The notes beneath the pieces are model-generated. The model searched no databases and had not been told where the DNA came from. It worked only from the letters and a program-made list of their open reading frames with translations. Both the position numbers and the translations under genes were made by a program. From assembly GCA_002389785.1 (NCBI GenBank), contig DGQS01000172.1, positions 1-7,172 on the forward strand: DNA of 7,172 bases. Direction: 5' to 3'. Source of the stretch: Bacteroidetes bacterium UBA4408 (GTDB lineage Bacteria; Bacteroidota; Bacteroidia; UBA4408). The first letter of the stretch is position 1. Each line of letters starts with the position of its first letter. Shown piece after piece: positions 1 to 6,078 of this stretch.

Positions 1-242
1 GTATAGGTGTAGGTATAAGTAGAGCCATTTACGGTAGTTGTTTCAGTAGAAGTAGAATTTACTGAAGGGCTAATTTTGGAAGTTGTAACTTTTTCTTCTC
101 TTGATTCAACAGTCCATTCGCCTGCTACTCTTGATTTTCGTGAGCGTAAAGATAAAAATGGATCTTCTTCTCCTTTTTTACATGCTGGTAATACTGAAAC
201 GGCTGCTAAAACAACCAGAACTAATTTTTGATATTTTTTCAT
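1..242 (-). CDS. Lipoprotein, N-terminal part only (runs off left edge)
   Basis: Reading leftward from the ATG at 240-242, 80 codons are open to the window edge, so the C-terminus is missing. The protein starts MKKYQKLVLVVLAAVSVLPA and then Cys21. This is a classic lipoprotein signal: two lysines, a hydrophobic core, and a lipobox L18-P19-A20-C21. Mature sequence begins C-K-K-G-E-E-D-P, a lysine plus acidic stretch resembling the surface-export signals described for Bacteroidota lipoproteins. Residues around 38-46 read RVAGEWTVES, similar to the opening of lipocalin-like small lipoproteins common in this phylum, followed by a Ser/Thr-rich stretch. The lipocalin-like assignment is an inference from about 60 mature residues. 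It follows the 275-aa lipoprotein gene by 51 bp, but a perfect promoter in that gap suggests it can be transcribed alone. Confidence is high that it is a lipoprotein, low for the family. Confidence 0.85.
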   Translation of the reverse strand, partial: MKKYQKLVLVVLAAVSVLPACKKGEEDPFLSLRSRKSRVAGEWTVESREEKVTTSKISPSVNSTSTETTTVNGSTYTYTY

Positions 243-260
243 TGTATTTATTTTTTTTTG

Positions 261-292
261 CAAAGGTATACTTTTCGATTGATTAGAAACAA
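261..292 (-). promoter_or_regulatory. Bacteroidota-type promoter for the lipoprotein at the left edge
   Basis: On the minus strand, TACCTTTG (positions 268 to 261) matches the -7 consensus TANNTTTG exactly. A TTG lies at 292-290, 21 nt upstream, matching the -33 element spacing. The gene start at 242 lies about 18 nt downstream of the -7 box, giving a short A-rich leader. The -33 element lies within 2 nt of the stop codon (294-296) of the preceding lipoprotein gene. Confidence 0.65.
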
Positions 293-293
293 C

Positions 294-1121
294 TTACTTT
301 TTAATGGAAAAAGTATAGGTATCGAATTCCCTTCCCGGAGCATCTGCAATAGCGGTTATTTTGATAACCACATATTTTTCGGCACTTACGCTACCCAACT
401 TTACAATTAAAATATCGTTGATTTGAAGGTTATCAATTATGTCCAATTTAGCTCCTGAAGTATACGCATTTTCGGCGGTTACATCGGTTGCATTAGGATA
501 ATTGAAGCCATTGAAACGTACAAATTTACCATGAGCAGGTGAAACCCAGCTGTAACTAAGTGCATCGGTAGTATCGGCTATAAAATCTTTTATATCCTGA
601 TCGATTGAATCGGCCAATTGCGACCACACAACAGAATTTGTTTCGAGGTTATAAGCATCTTTATGGTTGAGCGATTTTGCAGAAAAAATCTGATGTCCGG
701 TTGTTTCAGAAAGTAATACTGCAGTATCGGCTTGTACTAGAAGTTGTTTTAAATCGGTCCCACGGTTGCCATCAACATCAATTGCATTAAATGTAAAAAC
801 TACACTTTTACCGGCAGCAGCAGCAGGTATTTTATATTCGTATACCATCGAAAAATTTTTGCCATCAATTACTGTATCCAGGGGAGTTGTAAGAAATGAA
901 TTTTCAATTTTTGTGGTGATGTAGAAACGGCTCAGGCGTATATCGGAAGCAACGTCAATATTCATGGAAAGAATATCGCCAACTTTTCCAAACATATTAA
1001 TATCGTTCGGAGTAGTTTGCACCAGTGGCTTTTTTAATTCATCCTTTTTACAGGCAGAAAAGGTACTTGCAAAAACAACAAGTACTAAAATAAATAAGTT
1101 AGTTAAAGAAAGTTGTTTCAT
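294..1121 (-). CDS. 275-aa lipoprotein with Ig-like fold domain
   Basis: Complete gene from an ATG at 1119-1121 to a TAA at 294-296. The signal peptide (residues 1-23) ends in the lipobox F21-S22-A23-C24. The mature protein starts C-K-K-D-E-L-K-K, again a lysine/acidic start that suggests outer-membrane and possibly surface location. Residues about 40-130 form a beta-rich region of the Ig/cadherin-like type often seen after the cysteine in Bacteroidota lipoproteins, with alternating hydrophobic strands and a D115-V-D-G-N turn near the end. Residues about 140-275 form a second beta-rich domain ending in a strand pattern KYVVIKITAI (249-258) typical of uncharacterised secreted proteins of the phylum. 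No catalytic motif is visible, so no function is proposed. The 147 bp upstream show no convincing TANNTTTG promoter, and the previous transcript ends at the terminator at 1212-1244, so its promoter is unidentified. Confidence 0.88.
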   Translation of the reverse strand: MKQLSLTNLFILVLVVFASTFSACKKDELKKPLVQTTPNDINMFGKVGDILSMNIDVASDIRLSRFYITTKIENSFLTTPLDTVIDGKNFSMVYEYKIPAAAAGKSVVFTFNAIDVDGNRGTDLKQLLVQADTAVLLSETTGHQIFSAKSLNHKDAYNLETNSVVWSQLADSIDQDIKDFIADTTDALSYSWVSPAHGKFVRFNGFNYPNATDVTAENAYTSGAKLDIIDNLQINDILIVKLGSVSAEKYVVIKITAIADAPGREFDTYTFSIKK

Positions 1122-1211
1122 GTAAAATTGGAGTTTTTCTAATGTATGATAGCAATTGAATAACTAGTTTGATAATTATAAGTGATGTGGTTTAATAAAG
1201 GGTAAAACTAT

Positions 1212-1244
1212 AAAAAAAGGACCTGACAAAAGCCAGATCCTTTT
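1212..1244 (-). terminator. Intrinsic terminator after the 138-aa lipoprotein gene
   Basis: Read on the minus strand, an arm AAAAGGA, one C/A mismatch and a 3-bp inner stem enclose an 8-nt loop, and the hairpin (1244 to 1215) runs into a U tract (1218 to 1212). It lies 25 bp past the stop codon at 1269. The stem also has a T run on the plus-strand side, but no plus-strand gene ends there. It separates the OMP/lipoprotein pair from the next lipoprotein gene. Confidence 0.8.
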
Positions 1245-1268
1245 ATTACTAATTAACAAGTTATTAAA

Positions 1269-1685
1269 TTACTTGGTTTTAATTTTAAAAGCTTTTGCTC
1301 TTAAGGTTACTGTTTTTTTCTTGCCTAAAAACTGGTACTGAGTTTTTTCAGTCGCAGCAAAAGGAAGTACAAAATCAGCATCAGGTTTTTGCATTAACGC
1401 ATCGTAAGAAGCATTACCTACGGCTCGGTCGGTTGGAACTAAACCACCCAACATACCCCCGCCTACTGAACCTACATAATATCTACGTCCACCTAAAGGT
1501 AAACCTAAGACATAGGATTGGGTGGCAGTGCCTGTAACTTCACCTACATATTCTAAATCATTCATAGTTAACTGCACATTGGTAATAATAGGTGCAGAAG
1601 TAATCATTTTACTATTCATGGTACAAGAAGATGCAAAGGTGAGTATAAAGCCTGCTAATAAATAAGTTACTTTTAATTTTTTCAT
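1269..1685 (-). CDS. Small lipoprotein, 138 aa, resembling TRL/DUF6567-type proteins
   Basis: ATG at 1683-1685, TAA at 1269-1271. A lipoprotein signal ends in A18-S19-S20-C21; the mature N-terminus C-T-M-N-S-K lacks acidic residues, so periplasmic-side anchoring is more likely than surface display. The pattern TNVQLTMNDLEYVGEVTG (35-52) followed by a SYVLG turn and an alanine-rich helix leading to a final beta strand (124-137) recalls the small TRL-like/DUF6567 lipoproteins of Bacteroidota; this is from memory of the family pattern and not certain. Unlike that pattern, a glycine-rich hydrophobic stretch (residues about 62-82, with GGG and GG pairs) sits in the middle. The gene follows the 279-aa outer-membrane protein gene by 30 bp with no promoter between them, so the two are probably co-transcribed, and it is followed by a terminator. 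Molecular function unknown. Confidence 0.85.
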   Translation of the reverse strand: MKKLKVTYLLAGFILTFASSCTMNSKMITSAPIITNVQLTMNDLEYVGEVTGTATQSYVLGLPLGGRRYYVGSVGGGMLGGLVPTDRAVGNASYDALMQKPDADFVLPFAATEKTQYQFLGKKKTVTLRAKAFKIKTK

Positions 1686-1715
1686 AATTCTTTTTTTAGA
1701 GGTTTATACTATCAA

Positions 1716-2555
1716 TTACTTGCCGAAATAAATATTTACAGCTAAACGCACATTTTGGTTAGTATCCATTCCAAAATTACTTTTCTTCAATTCTTTGTAT
1801 TTAGCATTGTCTTGAGCACCGGCTGCATCGTTTTCTTGAGTAAAATACTCAATTGATTCAGTATGATCACCCACAGTTTGTTCGGTTTCAACTTTGGTTT
1901 TACCACCAATGTTCCATTTAGCATTTAAGCCATATTCCAATCCAACTGAAATTGGTAACTGTGCAACAAAAATGTTAAATCCAACTATCCAACCTAATCC
2001 AACTACTGTATTTTTAGTAGTCATAGTAGTATTAGAAACAGTTTTGTTTGGAGTAGTATTCACAGTTTTGTTGTCGATTGAACGATCCTTTTTTAAACCT
2101 AAATAAAGATCAGCCCCAGTGTACACATCAAAAATATTTCCAGCATTGAAGTGTTTTTCAATACCCGGAACCAAAATAATTTCGCGGGAATTTCTTTTGA
2201 TTTCATTTTCAAAAGTTGTTTGAGGCGAAACTTGGTTTAACGCAGAAGAATCTAAAGATGTACCAATTGATTTTCCAGATTTTTTGTATAAACGCACACC
2301 AAATCTAAAAGCCATATCATCTTCCAGATACTTTTTAAATGTAAGAAGATCTCCAGCTCTTAATAAATTACCGCTGTAAAGTCCGGCAGTTGAAGAATCC
2401 TTGTTAGTTCCGATAGCAAAAGTTAATGCCATGTCACCTTTAACAGGACGAGCACCTAATTTTTCTACCCAAACATCATTTTCGCGTGTAGATAATTGCG
2501 CATAGCTTGAAGAAACTCCAAAAGCCAATGCAACCAATAATAAAACTTTTTTCAT
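1716..2555 (-). CDS. Outer-membrane beta-barrel protein, 279 aa
   Basis: ATG at 2553-2555, TAA at 1716-1718. A signal peptidase I leader MKKVLLLVALAFGVSSSYA is followed by Q20, so cleavage after A19 is expected. The mature protein alternates polar and hydrophobic residues in many short amphipathic strands (for example DMALTFAIG 41-49, MAFRFGVRLY 81-90, EIILVPGIEKHF 125-136, FDVYTGADLYLG 142-153, ISVGLEYGLNAKW 202-214) and ends NVRLAVNIYFGK, an aromatic-rich closing strand. This is the build of a small porin-like barrel of about 8-10 strands. Two long Asn/Thr- and Glu-rich segments (about 159-184 and 220-262) look like extracellular loops; the first contains a short in-frame duplication. It is the first gene of a probable two-gene unit with the 138-aa lipoprotein. 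Substrate or partner cannot be told. Confidence 0.85.
   Translation of the reverse strand: MKKVLLLVALAFGVSSSYAQLSTRENDVWVEKLGARPVKGDMALTFAIGTNKDSSTAGLYSGNLLRAGDLLTFKKYLEDDMAFRFGVRLYKKSGKSIGTSLDSSALNQVSPQTTFENEIKRNSREIILVPGIEKHFNAGNIFDVYTGADLYLGLKKDRSIDNKTVNTTPNKTVSNTTMTTKNTVVGLGWIVGFNIFVAQLPISVGLEYGLNAKWNIGGKTKVETEQTVGDHTESIEYFTQENDAAGAQDNAKYKELKKSNFGMDTNQNVRLAVNIYFGK
2025..2072 (-). repeat. Imperfect tandem duplication inside the barrel protein gene
   Basis: Two copies, 24 nt (2025-2048) and 21 nt (2052-2072), share AGTAGTATT and ACAGTTTTGTT on the plus strand. They encode NKTV(S)NTT twice (residues 162-178). The length difference is exactly three bases, so the frame is kept. The segment lies in a predicted loop. 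Confidence 0.6.
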
Positions 2556-2598
2556 AGTTGTTGTTTTTAGTTAAACTTTTTTTAAGTTAAATTTTGGT

Positions 2599-2626
2599 CA
2601 AAGATATAGAAATTAACTACTGACAA
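2599..2626 (-). promoter_or_regulatory. Bacteroidota-type promoter for the outer-membrane protein unit
   Basis: On the minus strand TATCTTTG (2606 to 2599) is an exact TANNTTTG -7 box, and a TTG at 2626-2624 lies 17 nt upstream. The start codon at 2555 is 43 nt below the box, with an A-rich leader. The rest of the 230-bp gap (2627-2785) between this promoter and the tamL stop codon shows no gene and no clear terminator. Confidence 0.65.
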
Positions 2627-2785
2627 GCATGATTTGCATCAGTGTACTTATGAACAGCGGCCTGTTAATACTAAAGTTGCTGATAAACATGAGGTTTAAA
2701 ATATTCTATAGGATGAATTTTAGTAAGATTTTAAAAAAACGGGAATGTCAACATCGTGCGCAAACAGAAGATAAATTCGTTTTGT

Positions 2786-4486
2786 TTAGAATGGATACCC
2801 TATTCCAAAATTCACTGTAATTTCTTTTAACTGTGGATTTTTTATCAACCAGCGATCTTCTATTGCATAAGCCGGATCATATACAGGGTAGGCTGCATCC
2901 AATCGAATAACAAAGAATGAAAAATCAAACCGCAATCCAAAACCTGCACCTAAGGCCATATCGCGAATAAAATTTTGGGTAGTAAAATTAGCTCCGGGCG
3001 CATTCTCATCTTTTTTCAATAACCAAATGTTACCAGCGTCCACAAAGGTAGCTGCATTTAAATACTTGTAAACATTGTAGCGGTATTCTAAGTTAAATTC
3101 AATTTTCATATCGCCGGTTTGATCAACCAATGATTCATAGTCGTTGGGCAAGGAACCCGGTCCTAACCTACGTGTTTTCCATGCTCGAATATCGTTTACC
3201 CCACCTCCATAAAAACTCTTCACAAAGGGAAGTACTTTTGAATTTCCATAAGGTTGGCCAAAACCTAAAAAGGTACGTGCTACCAATTTACTTAGGGCTC
3301 CGGTTTTACGATAAAATCGGTAATCGGCATTTGTTTTCCAATATTGAGCATATTTAATTCCAAATTTTTGATAAGCGCCATCCTCCGTTTTCTCAGTTCC
3401 TATTAAGTTGTTATAAAATGTTGGAATATTTCCTCCAGTTTCAATATCAAAACGGAAATACGAAAAATTACTCACCTTCACTAAATCCTGATTGTTATAA
3501 ATTAAATTAAACTGAATTGAGTTTACAAACAAAGGATCATATCGTTTAATACTTATTGGGTTTCCCGAATTCACCAATTTATCGCGGAAGTCGGCATCCA
3601 AAAATACTTTCACAAAATTAATTTCAGAAGGTGTAAAAGTTAGTCGAATAAACTTTTGCTTGAAAGGTCGCCAGGTATAATTGAACGAGAAATTAGCAAT
3701 GGTACCGTTGTATTCGGGACGCTTTTGATAATCGTATGAAAATACTAACTGTGTTTTGGGTTTTAAATTGCGGATCTTAATTTTTTCGGGTAATGGAAAA
3801 ATGATACGCGGAAAATTAAGTGAGAATTCAGGTCCTATTTGATAAATATTAAATGGATTTATTGTGGAGGCAATTCCGTCAACAATACCATCGTTGGTAG
3901 TAATATTTTGCACCTCCAAACCTCCTTTTAATTTTACTTCAAAAATTTCGGCACCTCTAAACACATTTTTATTTTGGTAAATTAAATTCCCGGAAACTCC
4001 AAAATTTCCAGAGTTGTAAGTACCTTCACCTGATACCGAAAACGATTGCTTAGGAGCAGGTGTAAGCTGCACAAAGGCGTTCAACAGGTGCTTTAAACTG
4101 TCGGATGTTGTTTCTTTTAAAACCACATTTATAAATTTAAATGCTTTTAGGTTTCCCATCAGTTTATAGGTTTCGTCTACATTTTCCTGACAAAACATAT
4201 CGCCTTGAGAGAGAAAAAATGGCCGCACCAATATTTTCTTTCGGTAACGCATTTGTCGATCGTACAAAAACACATAATTTAAATACTCGGTAGAATCGGT
4301 ATAAGCGCGAAACTTTTGCTTGGGAGTAAAATCGGGTTCGATGTAAATTTTATTCAGCCAATACTTATTGTGCGTTGACTCAATAATACTATCTGTATCA
4401 GGAATTTTTTTCTCCGGGTTTTTAATTCTAAGTGTTAAATTAATACTGTTTGAACCAAGACTACTATCGGCATCAAAATGTATGTA
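2786..4486 (-). CDS. tamL: TamL C-terminal fragment: end of POTRA and Omp85 barrel
   Basis: The frame reopens right after the TAA and runs 566 codons to a TAA at 2786-2788. The first possible starts inside it are a GTG at 4273 and an ATG at 4252; neither is followed by a signal peptide, so this part alone could not reach the outer membrane. The first 70 or so codons complete the third POTRA (NLTLRIKNP) and continue into the next one (VLVRPFF-like segment, DETYKLMGNLKAFKFINV). The barrel then follows. Numbering from 4273, the hallmark Omp85 loop is FYGGGVNDIRAWKTRRLGPG (354-373) with Arg363, then EFNLEYRYNVYKYLNAATFVDAG and a final GLRFDFSFFVIRLD strand pair. The last residue is Phe in NFGIGYPF, as needed for BAM recognition. 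No second disabling change is visible, which points to a recent event or an error. Confidence 0.8.
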   Translation of the reverse strand, partial: YIHFDADSSLGSNSINLTLRIKNPEKKIPDTDSIIESTHNKYWLNKIYIEPDFTPKQKFRAYTDSTEYLNYVFLYDRQMRYRKKILVRPFFLSQGDMFCQENVDETYKLMGNLKAFKFINVVLKETTSDSLKHLLNAFVQLTPAPKQSFSVSGEGTYNSGNFGVSGNLIYQNKNVFRGAEIFEVKLKGGLEVQNITTNDGIVDGIASTINPFNIYQIGPEFSLNFPRIIFPLPEKIKIRNLKPKTQLVFSYDYQKRPEYNGTIANFSFNYTWRPFKQKFIRLTFTPSEINFVKVFLDADFRDKLVNSGNPISIKRYDPLFVNSIQFNLIYNNQDLVKVSNFSYFRFDIETGGNIPTFYNNLIGTEKTEDGAYQKFGIKYAQYWKTNADYRFYRKTGALSKLVARTFLGFGQPYGNSKVLPFVKSFYGGGVNDIRAWKTRRLGPGSLPNDYESLVDQTGDMKIEFNLEYRYNVYKYLNAATFVDAGNIWLLKKDENAPGANFTTQNFIRDMALGAGFGLRFDFSFFVIRLDAAYPVYDPAYAIEDRWLIKNPQLKEITVNFGIGYPF

Positions 4487-5152
4487 TTACTTTAAAAAAT
4501 AATAATACCCGTTGTTGCGCAGTAATTTTGTAATGCGCTCTCGTTCTAGTTCCAATAAAAATTCATCGTAATTAATCCCTGCTTTCACCAATGAGTTTGA
4601 CGAATCGTTCATTACCAATGCACCAATATCGTTATCGTTAATAGAAGTGGTGTAGGTATTAATTTTATAGGGTTTACCTGTTTTTATAAAATACGTTACC
4701 CAGGATTGTTGCTTTTTGTAAACTGTTTCATCTTTTACTTGCGCATTGAAATAACCCTTTTTGTTTAAAAACAATTTTAATTGGATAACCGATTTACGGG
4801 TAAGAGAAGTGTCGAGTAATACAGGTTCCTCTCCTATTACATTTTTAAGCCAGTTTTTGTATTTTCTTGTTTTACCAAAATTCGCAAAATTGTAAAACCA
4901 CAAATGGAAACGAATAAAACGACGATTACCAACACGAATAATTGCCTTGTTGGGTTTTTGCTTTACAATATTATTAAGCTCTTCGGAATCAACTTTTGAA
5001 TTGTCTATTTTCACCTGATAGCTGGCCATGAGGTATTGATTACTTTCTAACTTACGGGCCGGATTACAGGCCAGAAGCAGGATAAGTGATAAAAATACCA
5101 GTATCGGAATGTAAAAAGTCGTTTTCAACGAATTGAAAAAATTTGCGGTCAA
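4487..5152 (-). CDS. tamL: TamL N-terminal fragment: lipoprotein signal and POTRA region
   Basis: This is the 221-codon reading frame before the internal TAA. No ATG fits. TTG at 5152 gives MTANFFNS ahead of the signal; TTG at 5128-5126 gives MKTTFYIPILVFLSLILLLA and then Cys, a more typical lipoprotein leader with the cysteine at residue 21. I prefer 5128 as the start, because a TANNTTTG-like sequence (TATCTTGA, 5156-5149) would place transcription start below 5152. Numbering from 5152, residues about 37-105 carry the first POTRA-like unit with the KQKPNKAIIRVGNRRF-type stretch seen in TamL. Residues 107-170 hold a GEEPVLLD element, an LNKKGYFNAQV turn and a VTYFIKTGKPY strand (second POTRA). 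Residues 195-221 begin a third with ERITKLLRNNGYYYF, cut off by the stop. Translated alone it would be a lipoprotein without a barrel. Confidence 0.75.
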   Translation of the reverse strand: MTANFFNSLKTTFYIPILVFLSLILLLACNPARKLESNQYLMASYQVKIDNSKVDSEELNNIVKQKPNKAIIRVGNRRFIRFHLWFYNFANFGKTRKYKNWLKNVIGEEPVLLDTSLTRKSVIQLKLFLNKKGYFNAQVKDETVYKKQQSWVTYFIKTGKPYKINTYTTSINDNDIGALVMNDSSNSLVKAGINYDEFLLELERERITKLLRNNGYYYFLK

Positions 5153-5163
5153 GATACAAAAAG

Positions 5164-5218
5164 AACCTACACAAGTTTTGTGCTTAGCTATTGCGATATT
5201 AACAGAATGCTGTAGGTT
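5164..5218. repeat. Inverted repeat in the divergent tamL / methyltransferase spacer
   Basis: AACCTACA (5164-5171) and TGTAGGTT (5211-5218) are exact reverse complements 39 nt apart; the right arm covers most of the -7 box. Between them lies a small palindrome, CACAA-GTT-TTGTG (5170-5182). This could be an operator, but arms this short can arise by chance. Confidence 0.35.
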
Positions 5219-5220
5219 TG
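5191..5220 (+). promoter_or_regulatory. Bacteroidota-type promoter for the RNA methyltransferase
   Basis: TTG at 5191-5193, a 19-nt spacer, then TAGGTTTG at 5213-5220 is a full match to the TTG / TANNTTTG consensus. The ATG at 5253 lies 32 nt below, with an A-rich leader. The -7 box overlaps the right arm of an 8-bp inverted repeat (5164-5171 and 5211-5218). Confidence 0.7.
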
Positions 5221-5252
5221 TTGTGAAAAAGTTTTAAAAGCTAAATTCGGTA

Positions 5253-6008
5253 ATGATTTCAAAAGCCCAAATACAATTTATTCAATCGCTTCAACAAAAA
5301 AAACACAGGCAGCACCATCGTTTATTTATTGCTGAAGGAACTAAAATAGCAAAGGAATTACTTGCCTGCCCTCATTCGTTGCATTCGGTATACGCAAGTG
5401 CCGATTGGATTCATCAGCATTCGCAAAAGCTGGATACTCTAAAAGTGGTGGAAGTAAATGAGCAAAGTTTAAAAAAGATAAGTTTGCTAGCCAGCCCCAA
5501 TGAAGTAGTGTGTATAGTTAAAATGGAGGCTGTTGATTTTGACATCCACCGACTCGCGTCTGAATTTTGTTTAGCCTTGCATGAGGTGCAGGATCCGGGA
5601 AACTTAGGAACCATCATTCGCCTGGCCGATTGGTTTGGAATTGAAACCGTACTTTGTTCAGAAGGCACTGTAGATGCTTACAATCCAAAGGTTGTTCAGG
5701 CAACCATGGGTTCATTTTTACGCTGCAATGTGCATTACTGCGATTTAAAACAGTGTCTTGAATTTGCAAATCAAAACCAGCTGCCCAGTTATGCCGCTGT
5801 TTTAGATGGAACATCCATTTATAAAACAAAACTTCAGGAAAATGGTTTATTGATTATGGGCAATGAGTCAAAGGGAATTTCGAAAGAGTTACTGAACTTA
5901 GTAAAGTATAAAATAAGTATTCCTTCATTTTCAAAAATGAACATTGATTCATTAAATGTTTCGATTGCTACAGCAATACTTTGCAGCGAATTAAGAAGAA
6001 CGAATTGA
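5253..6008 (+). CDS. SpoU/TrmH-family RNA 2'-O-methyltransferase, 251 aa
   Basis: A cytoplasmic SPOUT (knotted) enzyme that moves a methyl group from S-adenosylmethionine to a ribose 2'-OH in rRNA or tRNA. ATG at 5253, TGA at 6006-6008. Residues 1-90 form the N-terminal RNA-binding domain of this family (RLFIAEGTKIAKELL at 23-37, then a VNEQSLKKISLLASP-type segment). The three SpoU motifs are all present. Motif 1 is LHEVQDPGNLGTIIRLADWFG (109-129) with Asn117 and the catalytic-type Arg123. Motif 2 is IMGNESKGIS (201-210) with Asn204 and Glu205. Motif 3 is IPSFSKMNIDSLNVSIATAI (223-242) with Ser233 and Asn235. Length is normal for the single-domain-plus-N-domain form. The target nucleotide cannot be told, so I give no symbol. 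It is transcribed away from tamL behind its own consensus promoter. Confidence 0.93.
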   Translation: MISKAQIQFIQSLQQKKHRQHHRLFIAEGTKIAKELLACPHSLHSVYASADWIHQHSQKLDTLKVVEVNEQSLKKISLLASPNEVVCIVKMEAVDFDIHRLASEFCLALHEVQDPGNLGTIIRLADWFGIETVLCSEGTVDAYNPKVVQATMGSFLRCNVHYCDLKQCLEFANQNQLPSYAAVLDGTSIYKTKLQENGLLIMGNESKGISKELLNLVKYKISIPSFSKMNIDSLNVSIATAILCSELRRTN

Positions 6009-6078
6009 TTCAACATTTTGCCAAATTGTATTTTGAATAGAACAGACAAATTCATTATTTTTAAAAAAAATTATCTGC

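Larger units (their letters stand above)
2786..5152 (-). pseudogene. tamL: tamL-like gene interrupted by one in-frame stop codon
   Basis: TamL is the lipid-anchored Bacteroidota counterpart of TamA, an Omp85 protein that works with TamB in outer-membrane assembly. Here the expected parts are present in order in one frame: lipoprotein signal, POTRA-like repeats, and a 16-strand-type barrel with the Omp85 signature. Total length would be 788 codons counting the interruption, normal for the family as I know it. A TAA at 4489-4487 breaks the frame after NNGYYYFLK; the same frame continues without another stop as YIHFDADSSLG and on through the barrel. No frameshift is involved. From family memory this position (Y-x-F-x-x-[E/K]-Y-I) usually holds a charged residue, so one substitution such as GAA or AAA to TAA would explain it. 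The start is also a TTG. Either the gene is newly inactivated, the base is a sequencing error, or the stop is read through; the sequence alone cannot decide. The divergent neighbour is an RNA methyltransferase; tamB is not adjacent in this window. Confidence 0.8.

Noticed and set aside
101..410. Plus-strand reading frames opposite the two left-hand lipoproteins
   Set aside because: They lie antisense to genes with clear lipoprotein signals; their hydrophobicity is the complement of lysine-rich and A/T-rich stretches.
2627..2785. Terminator or small RNA downstream of tamL
   Set aside because: No hairpin with a U run was found by eye, and no stable fold or conserved element is evident.
2629..2820. 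Small plus-strand reading frame in the gap before the barrel gene
   Set aside because: It overlaps the minus-strand promoter and the tamL 3' end, has no recognisable protein features and no promoter of its own.
4274..4486. Frameshift as the cause of the tamL split
   Set aside because: Both halves are in the same frame and the intervening 71 codons translate as family-like sequence, so only a substitution is needed.
4487..4489. TAA reassigned as a sense codon in this organism
   Set aside because: TAA ends at least five other genes here (stops at 294, 1269, 1716, 2786, 6799) at positions that fit their expected C-termini.
5414..6055. Minus-strand reading frames opposite the RNA methyltransferase
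   Set aside because: They are antisense to a protein with all three SpoU motifs and show no protein-like features.
6009..6078. Promoter for the 240-aa membrane protein (TATTTTG near 6029)
   Set aside because: The box is one base short of TANNTTTG, so support is too weak to list.
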